Made by a program: the position numbers and the translations under genes. DNA of 64,000 bases from Chaetoderma sp. LZ-2023a. Taxonomy: Eukaryota; Mollusca; Caudofoveata; Chaetodermatida; Chaetodermatidae. The notes under the pieces were generated by a model. That model made no database searches. It was not told the DNA's origin and was given only the letters and a program-made list of their open reading frames with translations. The stretch spans positions 94,804,536 to 94,868,535 of the forward strand of contig CM067369.1 in the NCBI GenBank assembly GCA_034401795.1, read 5' to 3'. Below, piece after piece: positions 54,585 through 64,000 of this stretch. Each line of letters starts with the position of its first letter. Within the stretch, counting starts at the first letter, position 1.

Positions 54585-55715
54585 TATACACATGGGGGTG
54601 GGCTAATGTTGGCATAACAATGGCACAATATCAGTTGTGTTAGAGTTGTCGGGCTAACGTTGTTATATAGATGTTATATGCATGCGCTGGGCTAACGATG
54701 ACATATCAATGGCAAAATTACCATTAAGTTTATGGTTGGCAGGTCAACGCTGGCCCATCATCTTCTAACCAATGTATTTAATAATGGTATACACATGTGT
54801 TGGGCAAACGTAGGCATAGCAGTGGCAAAATGACAATTGAGTTAGACGTGCTGGGACAATGTTGGCCCAACCACTTAGAGTCAATGTATTTAATGATAAT
54901 GATATGCACATGCCTTGGGCCAACGTTGGTGTTGGCAAAATGACAGTTGGGATAGAGTTGTTGGGGCAACGCTGGCCCAACACGTTATAGCCAATGTATA
55001 TAATAACGTGCACGCCCATTAGCCAGGCAATACTTAGGCTACTGTTTGTTACCTAATGTTAGTAAGTTAATGTAGCCCTATTTGCTAATTAGTTTGGACG
55101 CTAGCATCTTAAAAAAAATCTTCATTATTCATTATTTACTAGATTAAGTTAAGACTATGTTTAGGAATAACGCGATAGAGTTTATTTTTATAGGGCTCCG
55201 TTCTTAATCTGAAAGCAATTATCTTGTCTAAATATTATCTCCCCTCTAATTTTTACCTTAATGGAATATAATTTCAAAATTCTTTGTGACAACCATCATA
55301 AGAGTTTGACACACACCTATGAAAAATGTCAATTTGTCATAAATAGTATCACTTATGAAATGGCTTGCAAAGCAACTCTTTGGTTCGATATGGTGCCTGG
55401 CAAACAGGTTTGACACATTTCTTTAAATGTGTCTCTCACTTTGCTAATGCACTAAACATATTTCATATATGAGAAAAATATTTATTAACATTTTAAAAAC
55501 ATCTCTTAAAATTAGCCAAACATTAGACCAATGGATAGAGTGCTGTAGGGCCAACCTAGACGTTCAATGTTGGCCCAGTGCTATGTGGCGTATGGTGGGC
55601 CAACGTTGGGTGGATGTATTGGCCCAAAATGTTGGACCAACATTATACCAATGAGCAGAATGATGTCGGGCCACCGTAGACAGCCAATGTTGGGCCAATA
55701 GTACAACGTTTTGAT

Positions 55716-56757
55716 TTTTTAAGATCAGTTTCTTATACACCATTTTATTGACAAGCTGTACGTCATCAGAAATTAATTATCCATCAAAATGATGTAAATT
55801 TCGCCACAACGAGCGATTATTGATCTGCAAACAGGATGTTGTATTTGAGCGTAACAAACGCCTCATATACTGCCACATATGTAGCAATTAACATATTGAT
55901 GTAAAATGGATTACTCAGTGTTGATTGTAGCAGAAAGACCTGTTTAATTGAAAAAAATACATTCAGCCGACAATAACAGTACTATAGCTATATATATATA
56001 TATCGTGTATAATAGCTAGATCGCTCTTGACCATCTCAAAAGCAGCATTCCAAATTTCAGTATTTTCTCCCCGGATGTTTAGTCTCCAAAGTAATATGTT
56101 CTTGTTCCTAAACCTAGTCGAGTAAAGTATCCGATAATGTAACCAATACAATTTTACTTCTGATAAAACTATACACGTCTGTTCATATTCTCTTCAAATT
56201 ACCAAAAATTAATTTAGTCATTCTTGAATGCTATACATGCAGCTTGATTGTCTGCGTCAGCCAGTAGTAAGTGAATACTCGGTCATGTGCAATTGCGATG
56301 TACTGAACTTACCTCATCGTCGGTCGCGACAACTATTCCCATAGTGAGGGTATACGCTTGGCAAATATATACAATACCTATGACTATAGCCATAGGCTAA
56401 GTTCAGATAAGTTATCGAGGTACCCCAATTGGATATCCGAACGCCCGAGAGTATAATTGCAGGAGAGTAAAATCGGTTAACTGTATCACGTGGTAGAAAT
56501 TCTACTCGATTACTCATGCTTCAAGCGAGAGAGAAAAACTGCGCGCATGCGTATACAGATAAACAAACCACGTAATACTATTGATCGGAATACCCCAGAA
56601 ATGTATCTGAACTTAGCCATAGAGTGGTCAGCCTTCACCATCATGGGGCTAGTTGTCACGACCGCCAATGATGTCAATTCAGTAAATCGCCAGTACGCCT
56701 GACCAGATATGCTAAGATTGTGATGCGTCGAAGCAGGGTTTCGCTAACAGCTGTTTA
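55716..56757. repeat. Block A, copy 2 (right part)
   Basis: Collinear with 18011-18742. It has an extra segment of about 330 bp (55990-56320) after a (TA)n tract at 55986-56004 that copy 1 lacks. Frames are short and not conserved. Confidence 0.85.
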
Positions 56758-57029
56758 GTGCGTGTGTTCATTTCATCTTGGCAATTTGTCAACAAATATC
56801 AGCGAATTATGACATTTCACAGCGGTTTTCTCATTTTTGTGACTTGCTCTAAAAATTTACATTCCTCATTACCACTACAGAGGCCGGTTTTGACCGGCTT
56901 CGATTATCGATATAAAAGGGTTAACAGTTTGCTTACATAATAAATTGTCATTCTTTAAATCAAATCATTCAGCATGAGATAGATCAATTTTGCCGACTAA
57001 TAATTTAGTTTACGTCAGTTGTTGTTAGC
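56758..57029. other. Unexpanded GTGC site and family F scrap
   Basis: 'gtgcgtgtgttcattt' is the counterpart of the 240-bp microsatellite in copy 1. Positions 56870-56935 ('accactacagaggccggttt') are a family F tail. Confidence 0.6.
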
Positions 57030-57290
57030 CATTAACCCTTCTTGAGTCCATTTAACCATTCATTTAATGGGCAAACTGACCAAAACAACTTCGCAGTGGT
57101 ATTCCGATATGACTATTTGAACGGCCTAGAGAAGAGTATTTTTTAATATTTACCACTAGAATGACTGGCTCGGTAACCGATCCAGTCATTCTAGTGGTAA
57201 AATTTTAAAGAATACACTTCTCTCGACCTATAAACACTGGCTAAGTAAAAATTTTAGTTTTCTTTACCATTACGCATTTAATGGTCATGC
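57030..57290. mobile_element. Family F foldback repeat, best palindrome
   Basis: Central palindrome 57151-57199: the left arm 'taccactagaatgactgg' and right arm 'ccagtcattctagtggta' are perfectly complementary. Both arms carry CTAG where other copies carry CTGG/CCAG. Confidence 0.9.
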
Positions 57291-58070
57291 CATCGAAAAC
57301 AATTCAGTGGTAAATTTACAAATATAGTCTTCTAAATTGTAAATATCTTGAAAAATATTGACCATCAAAATGTTTAATTGATATATCAAGTAGGATTTTG
57401 AGTGCTTTGATGTGCTGTTGACACAAGAGGGGTTACGGATCTTGACAAGACGTGTTGCTAATCCGGAAACTATTGACAATCTGGTGTTTTCGGATTAATT
57501 ATATCATATAATATATAAAACGAGAAAAGCCGATTTTGCACGTGCATAGCGCTCTCGAGTGTTTCCCCTACGGAACGCAAGAATGACTTCCATACACAAA
57601 ATCCCCACACTTACTGAGATTTGACAAGCGATTAAAAAAACGTACTAGTAAATTATATTATTATTATTATTGGTGAAAACTCTAATTTTCCCCAATATAT
57701 CGACGAGTTCCGTTACACCTTATGTATATTTGTCTGTCTGTCTGTCTGTTTGTTGGCGTCCAATCTCGGTTGAGCTAATATCTCGGCATGGTTTCACCCT
57801 ATTGAGACTAAACTTGGACACACGCTTCCGCATATCGATATGATGGAGTACAATGGTATTGAGGTCATGAGGTCATAGTCAAAGGTCAGTTTGAACTTGG
57901 TATAAAACTCTACATTTTACGGTAACATTTTTCGTTTATCTCAATATATCATCTTAAATCCCAGCATGGCGTCACCTTATTGGGATTAAACTTGGACACA
58001 TGCCTCCTAGTATCAAGGGGATGAAGCACAATTATATTAACGTGGCCAACGCCATTGTACCATTCGACTT
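57291..58070. repeat. Unassigned, then block A end
   Basis: 57291-57725 has no recognised content. 57730-58070 matches 19110-19440 ('tctcggcatggtttcaccc', 'tcatgaggtcatagtc'). Confidence 0.65.
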
Positions 58071-58073
58071 GTG

Positions 58074-58125
<52 letters not shown>

Positions 58126-58137
58126 TGTGTGTGTGTT
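58071..58137. repeat. (GTGC)n microsatellite
   Basis: About 65 bp at the A/B block junction. In copy 1 the corresponding junction holds the 6.4-kb segment. Confidence 0.97.
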
Positions 58138-60779
58138 TTCCCAGTCGAAAGCTTCCTCTCTTTGATTCTTTTCCATTAGACAAATAAAAGAGACTGAAGG
58201 AAACTATGGTAACATCGTTAGGTTTCAGACCATGCAAGATAACAAATAACAATTCCGAGCACTTGCAACGGGAAGGACTGTGTCCAGTTGCATTGCAAAC
58301 ATGGGTCCAGCCTGCTTTCGTGCTCTATATGTTATGTAGATTGTGCCTCACTACATGAACGTACTTCTGATCCGCGTTCACGATTAAATGAGTTTCATAA
58401 TATACCATAGGAACTGACCAGTGTCACGTGAATGCACTTATGCGTGTTTCATTTTTACCAGTATTCGATTACTGGAAGCATAAGATGATTTCTTTTTGCA
58501 AATGAACTCTTAGCGTTAATACTGCAAACGTGCAATCTTTGCTAAACATAGATGGTTTCGAACTAATTTTGAAAATGTCATTCCTAACGATCTTTGTTGA
58601 ATTAAAAAGATGTACCAGTTTTGATATTAAATAGAACGAGTTGGAATTCGGATTGATCAAACAGAATACATGTAATAGTCAAAATCTTACCTTTCCGACG
58701 TGATAAAGGACATTCGAGGTGTTGACGGTGCCATTCATTGAACTTATTTTTTATGTTAAATTGTTTAGCATTCGTTTTAGGTCGTTCATCATCACTATTC
58801 AAAATGACCTAGCTGTGTCAGCATACAGCATATCTAAGGAAAGATTATTATGCTTATTGTAGAAAAAAACATAGTATTATCGAGTTTTGTGGTATTTTCA
58901 AACAGACTCGTCTATAAATACTACTTCAGAGTCAATTAATTTCCTTGTTCAAACCTACAGCGTGCAGGAATGAAGGAAACTAGGGTATGCATAGTTAGGT
59001 TTCAGACCTCATAGTAGATTTATTTGACGGCATTCAATTTGTAAATGTCATCCCCAGGGTGTCAATAAGCAAAAGAAAGTTGACAGAAACTTTACTTCTC
59101 ACATATTATTTTTTTCAGTTTCGCAAAGTGGTTAATGGGGCAGCAGATTTAACACCTACTAGGAAATCAACTCACGTACAGGTTTATAAAAAAACACGTT
59201 AAAAATAAAGCACAATGGATGACTCCAATTTCTCAGTTGATCATATAACGCCATGATCAGCTACGTGACATGTAGGATGACCTCAAAATCAATTACAGCA
59301 ATGGTACGTCATAGACAGGAATGGAAAGCTTACTTTAGGGGGAATTCATGTGCGATGGCACTAGAAAGTGAATGTTGTCAGAACATCCCATCATGAAGTA
59401 CTTAAATGCTGAAAAGTGTGTCCTCTGTAACCTCTGTCCTCTTACTAATATCACAGGATAATGCGTATCTGAAGACTGAGTGTTCCATTTATTGCAATTT
59501 TTTTCCATTCCTCGCTAAGCTCCGCTCACCTAGTATCCATGTTGGAATTAATTTGAAACTTTGAATTCCAAGGATCTAAACTTGAAAGTAACCAGTCGAA
59601 AAATTGAAACTAATTTGACTGGTAGCCGGTGTAGCCTATCCATTTCTACTATCACGTATATACATATATGGGCATTTGGAATTTACATTAAACAATACAT
59701 TTTCAGTTGCCACATCTAAATGTATCATGGCTGGCTTTATTGTTGTTCCATCAAATTTTCAACTTCATTGTTCTTGATCAAGCATGCATCCGAATGTGAT
59801 GTTCACAGTGTGACTTGCATATGAACACATGCACAAGAAATGTATGCCGGTCAGTTTGTAGGTGGAAGCTTCTAAGGCGCAATAATGTCTTACATGATGG
59901 TTTGCATATGAACACATGAAACGTGTGCCGTTAATCTGTTAACGGTATCTAGGCTCTCCCCTCAATACATGATAATGAACACGGAAGCTTTTTATAGATT
60001 GACTAACCTGAAAGTTCGCTGCTATTCCCCTAGCCATTCCTTCATGCTCTTGATCCTTTTTTGATGAACATTGTTCGTAGCCATCAAGCAGAATACAACC
60101 ATTTTCATACCTCATTTTGTTAAGCTTACATATTACTCATATAACTGCATCTTTCTATGTTTCCTTTCCTTTCCATCGAGCTCTTTAAACAAGTGCACCG
60201 CCAACAAGAATGTGCATCAGATGATTATCTGATTCTGATATATCACACCGTTAACACGGGCATTGCCAAATTGTGCATTTCCAGGATTTCTATGACGCTT
60301 TTTTTCAACAGGTAAGTTGGTATTACTATGAGAGCATGAGCAACATGTTGGGCCATTCAATTCCTTCTCTATACTCGGTGCAGCATCCGGGAAAAAATTC
60401 TAGTTGGAATGACATGAAGTTTCTGTTTATTAGATTTAATGCCTGGATAAAGATGATGTAAACTCGAACGTGTTCAATTCTTTTGATGGGTGGATCTAGA
60501 AAAATCTTGTTGACAATTTGCCAAAGGATTTTAGCCCCACGTTCTCTGTTTCATCACAATTCACTCAATCTGGATCTATAATAACCAAACCAGACGCCAA
60601 TGAACGTGACGTTAGTTCATTAAACTAACAAGCCCCGTGTTGATTAAGGAAATCAAACACAATAATTTATAATCATCAGAATAAAGATAATTTTGAATAA
60701 CGGCTAACTCCACTTGCTACTCATTTACATTGTGCTTCAGCTATGCTAACGTTTGACACTTTTCATAGGATTAATTATA
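58138..60779. repeat. Block B, copy 2 (left and middle parts)
   Basis: Collinear with 25830-26580 and 26944-28240. It includes family M scraps at 59217-59300 ('caatggatgactccaatttc') and 59590-59650 ('gaaactaatttgactgg'), the remains of the element intact at 26581. No gene was recognised. Confidence 0.85.
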
Positions 60780-61002
60780 TATTACCCCTTTAATCCTCCA
60801 ATTTGTTCAAACAAATTTCAATTTCCTCATAGAAAATGTCCATTTGCAGACCAAGAGAAGCCACTGGAATAACTGGCTCGGTTATCGAGGCAGTCGTGCC
60901 AGTGATAAATCTTCAAAAATAGTCTTCTCTTGGTCTGTATATGGGTATTTCTCAAGACCATTGCAGAAGCCATTTTGGCTGATATGAGTGTTAAAGGCTT
61001 AA
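60780..61002. mobile_element. Family F foldback repeat
   Basis: 'tttgcagaccaagagaag', centre 'cactggaataactggctcgg', and tail 'ctcaagaccattgcagaag'. Not present at the matching place in block B copy 1. Confidence 0.75.
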
Positions 61003-61501
61003 GGCAGACTCGTGCACGTTATGCATCAACTGCAGATGGACAGTTTCTGTTATTCATATGTATCTTGCCAATCCACCACGAATTCTGATGGATCGTGTTC
61101 AACAAGAGAAATCAGAACATATTCAATAAGAGCAATCAGAGATTCCAGATGTGTCACTTTATTTTCGGATAACTCCCAAAGTTGTGGAAACCTTTTCTTG
61201 TGCTAAAATTCCGACCAAATCCAACCTGCATATTATGAGCCCTCTATAAATCAAGAATTTGATCCGATCTGGATCCAGGTCGTTTTATCACGCTCAGGGC
61301 CAAAGTCTGGAAATCCTCTTGCAGGACAAGTTCCTTCATTGTATTACAGTATGCGCCAAGTCGGATCATTATTTTTCTTAGGTACATCTCGGGACAGACA
61401 CAGACAGACACGCGCAGATATACCGACAGAGAGATCCGGTTGCAATACATCCGCCTGTTACGGTGCAAGGAGAAGAATTTCTATCAGTAATGTCCATATC
61501 T
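61003..61501. repeat. Block B, copy 2
   Basis: Collinear with about 28150-28620, including the 'ggacagacacagacagac' tail. Confidence 0.8.
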
Positions 61502-61882
61502 ATGGAGGAATCCAGTTTTAGCTATGCCCCGCCCATCTCTAGCCAAGATCCATATACGCTTTGCACGTGCTGTGATCGCTCGATCGATGCACTCTATGTA
61601 TCGCAATTTCCAGAAAATTATACAGGTAATCTGTTGAAAATTTTGAAACTATTTTGACTGGATGTTGTTGCTGCCTATCAAATTAGTTTCAAAATATTCA
61701 CCAGAATGTTTATTAAATAGTAAAGACATGCAATTCACACAACAACGCTAAGTCCGTCATCAATTAGGCGTTCGTGATGAACTTAGTTACGCCATTCATG
61801 ACGCAATTGATTATGACGTCAACATGTCACCTAGTGGATTATCACTTCATATGATTGATGTATAAACTTGAATCCTCTATTG
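61502..61882 (+). mobile_element. Family M copy, uninterrupted paralogue of 28621
   Basis: Left end 'atggaggaatccagtttta', right end 'aacttgaatcctctattg'. CRE-like 'gattatgacgtcaacatg'. It provides the empty site for the retroposed insert at 28907-29238. Confidence 0.88.
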
Positions 61883-62070
61883 CTTCTGTGGACATTATGA
61901 TAACCATCATTGGCAAAGCATTGATACAACCTTGGATGATCTGTGGCTAGTGTTATCCCTACCTGTACCCGCAGAAACAGTAGCTTTCAACATAGTTGGT
62001 GTGGGCGGCTGTGGCAAACAGAGGTAACCAATGATCAGCTTATATATTACATGCATATGGCACAGTTCTA
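61883..62070. repeat. Block B, copy 2 (right part)
   Basis: Collinear with 29314-29465 ('gataaccatcattggcaa', 'cttggatgatctgtggctag'). Confidence 0.8.
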
Positions 62071-62475
62071 GGGCTCGTTTTCGCGACTGACGAAGTCAGT
62101 GATTGACTGACGCAGTCCGTGGTTCATACGTTTTGGCGGTCTGAAAGTTGAAGATTTACTGACTTGGTTCGTCAATCCCACTTAATTTTACAACTTATTT
62201 GAATGACGAGATCTCGTCAAAGTGTTAGTGTATGCGGTCGTCTGCGATTTACATAGGCTGAAATTAAAATCCAAATTGAATTACGATCAAATTAATTACT
62301 AGGGTTAACGCAATTTAGAATGCTTGAGGGTTCAAAACATTGCCACGAAATTGCAATCGGCAAGCCTCGTCAAGTTACATAGATGCCGCTTTGGCGTTTC
62401 TGTTTCGTGGTCAGTGGTTCCTGGGTCCTGGGTCCGTGGTTCCACGAACCAATTCAGTCACGAAAACCTCAACCT
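62071..62475. mobile_element. Short TIR element specific to copy 2
   Basis: The left end CGTTTTCGCGACTGA and the complement of the right end, GGTTTTCGTGACTGA, match at 13 of 15. Block B copy 1 passes from 'gccacagtcttgctg' to 'atctctgtaatatag' without it. The interior has 'tggttcctgggtcctgggtc' repeats and no coding potential. The family is unknown. Confidence 0.7.
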
Positions 62476-62999
62476 AAGGTCGCCTCTGTAATATAGCCGA
62501 TACTTCTCAGGTTTCACAAATTATTCAAATTTAGCAATATTTACGACTGCCTGAGAGAATTCTTGTATTCACTCCTATACATGTCCACGTAACTCATATA
62601 ATTCCGGCAGTCACGTGCACCCTGCACCCTGAAGCCATCATCGCTATGATTTAATTATAGAACTTCTCTAATATAGTCCTGCCAAATTTGCCAATAGCTA
62701 CATCTAAATATGGCAATACATTATCAGCAGAACTGTCACGAACTTCACTCTCGACATTGGTTGTTTCACTTACACGCCATGTAGGACCTTCCGATTTAAA
62801 ATCTGATATTTCAATTGACATGATCATTTGACATGATCTAAAGAACGCTACTATCTCTATATCCGATATCTCATTTGACCATTTTCTCACTCTCTTTATG
62901 GTCGTGCGCTCATTTATTTCCACATCAAATGTTTCCGCTAGTTGACATTTTATTTCTTGATGTGTATAAAACTGCATAAAACTGGTAATATGTTTCCGT
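62476..62999 (-). other. Block B end and an unrecognised open frame
   Basis: Block B similarity ends near 62720. A minus-strand frame (62651-63154) reads through it with a middle segment VEINERTTIKRVRKWSNEIS that I do not recognise. Its first 50 codons lie over the LINE on the other strand and are shadow. Its last residues GKFGRTILEKFYN resemble GKFGGIILEKVYN in block B copy 1, so a short ancestral frame may have been shared. Confidence 0.3.
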
Positions 63000-64000
63000 A
63001 TGGTAATATTGATAAAAAAAAATCTGGCCACATACCGGGGTTTACGCTTCATAATCGACATCAGTGATCGCGTTGCATTCATCGACTTGGCTATACCTAC
63101 GCGAAAACATATCACCACTAAGTATCGTATTGTCAACGCATATGGCCCAACCACCGAAATGCCAAAGAGAATCCAGCAATATTAGATCCACTCTATGCAG
63201 AACTGAGCTCCGCCATCACAATCCCAGCTAGATGGCAACTGTTCGTGTGTGGAGATTTCAAATCCAAGCTCGTTAAACTCAGAATTGCGGACTTGGCTTA
63301 TGCATGGGATCGTATGGAGAGGGGAGACGCAACAGCAATGGCGATTCACTGGTGGTATTCCTTAGTTTCAATGCCATATTTACCACAAATACGGCTTTCA
63401 AACACCCATGATGTCGCTGGACAACATGGATCGGACACATTGACTGCAACGCCCACAAAGGTTCTAAGGTTACAGATGTCTTTAAGCAAATAGAATTCAT
63501 ACTATGCAAGACAGAAGCAAAACCACTACATTGGAATGTTCGTTCCTATGGAAGAACATACTTCAATTCGATTCATCAGCTACCAGCACCATATGTGTTC
63601 TTAAAAACAACCGAACTAGGTATATTGACGACCCTCCAGTAGTAAAGCTGTCAGCAGAGCGGAAAGCATTATGGCTTCGCATCTATCAAAGTGTCCAAGG
63701 TGAAGATCGCACCAAACTACGCCGGGATCACAATAATATTCTGCACCACATTAGCGAATGCTTAAAAGATCTTGCTATTCAACAAGCAGACTCCCTAGCA
63801 GATTGAATTACTGCCACGGATGACTGTCACAAAATGTTTTGGGCCGCCCGAGCCGTGAGAGTTACTGACTACACACCACCACTCACTGTACACAACTCTG
63901 AAGTACACTTTATCGGGACTGACCAGGGCAAAGCCGATGCGATTCGAGAATGGTTCAAGGAACAGTTTACTGACAACGATGATGAGCCCTTGAACCCGTT
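63000..64000 (+). pseudogene. LINE (non-LTR retrotransposon) endonuclease and RT linker, runs off the edge
   Basis: Fragments of the APE-type endonuclease follow in order. ISDRVAFIDL and RIVNAYGPTTE (63060-63150) come first. After a frameshift near 63155 comes ENPAILDPLYAELSSAI, then WQLFVCGDFKSKL (the GDFN motif, N changed to K). After another shift near 63350, SFNAIFTTNTAF, then TTWIGHID and QIEFILC. From 63504 an open frame carries the linker before RT (KLSAERKALWLRIYQ, DDCHKMFWAARA, GKADAIREWFKEQF). One TGA interrupts near 63410 and a TGA at 63804-63806. The RT itself would lie beyond 64000. It may belong to the same family as the 32-38 kb fragments, but no overlapping segment allows a test. 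Confidence 0.88.

Larger units (their letters stand above)
52417..55715. mobile_element. Family G element, copy 2, expanded and interrupted
   Basis: It starts 'ttcccagataagattcctat' like 16876. The GGGCCAAC palindrome units are tandemly expanded (52440-53290 and 54590-55010) in a period of roughly 115-155 bp with 'aacttatagccaatgtattt'. A satellite insertion occupies about 53320-54580. The right end ('agacagccaatgttgggcca') lacks the terminal TIR seen at 17990-18006. Confidence 0.8.

Overview
The window looks like intergenic DNA from an animal genome, most probably an invertebrate. I found no intact host gene. The support is the content: decayed non-LTR retrotransposons with metazoan-type endonuclease and reverse transcriptase domains, a decayed hAT transposase of the DUF4371/ZMYM type, many copies of several inverted-repeat MITE-like families, and long tetranucleotide microsatellites. 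There are no operons, Shine-Dalgarno sites, tRNAs or rRNAs. The species cannot be named from what I see. Most long open frames are translations of microsatellites or shadows of transposon remnants.

The large-scale structure is an old direct duplication. Sequence from about 0.02-29.75 kb (copy 1) reappears in the same order and orientation at about 41.8-62.7 kb (copy 2). I call its parts block C (0.02-7.64 / 41.8-42.9 kb), block A (7.65-19.4 / 48.5-58.1 kb) and block B (25.8-29.75 / 58.1-62.7 kb). Each copy carries insertions the other lacks. Copy 1 has a 4.4-kb hAT transposon (8669-13107), a 1.1-kb insert with an RT-like fragment (about 14.65-15.7 kb) and a 6.4-kb segment (about 19.45-25.83 kb). 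Copy 2 has a 3.4-kb TGTAG...CTACA element (43785-47166), a 280-bp-period satellite (53.3-54.6 kb) and a short TIR element (62071-62475). The empty sites in the sister copy define several of these insertions well. The unduplicated 12 kb between the copies (29.8-41.8 kb) holds microsatellites and three minus-strand fragments of one LINE family.

Four repeat families recur throughout. Family M (over 20 copies or pieces) has ends like ATGGACCTTTCCAGTTTTAG, a central hairpin, and repeated TGACGTCA (CRE-like) sites. Family H (5 copies) has a hairpin of about 118 bp whose two arms have changed together between copies. Family F is a foldback repeat with a palindromic centre that also shows paired changes. 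Family G is a TIR element with arrays of TTGGGCCAACGTTGGCCCAA-type palindromes. The 3.4-kb element carries a compact minus-strand promoter-like cluster (TATAAAAG, two CCAAT boxes, two CRE sites and a four-unit heat-shock element), which is the most striking regulatory signal here. A LINE endonuclease/RT-linker region enters at about 63.0 kb and runs off the right edge.
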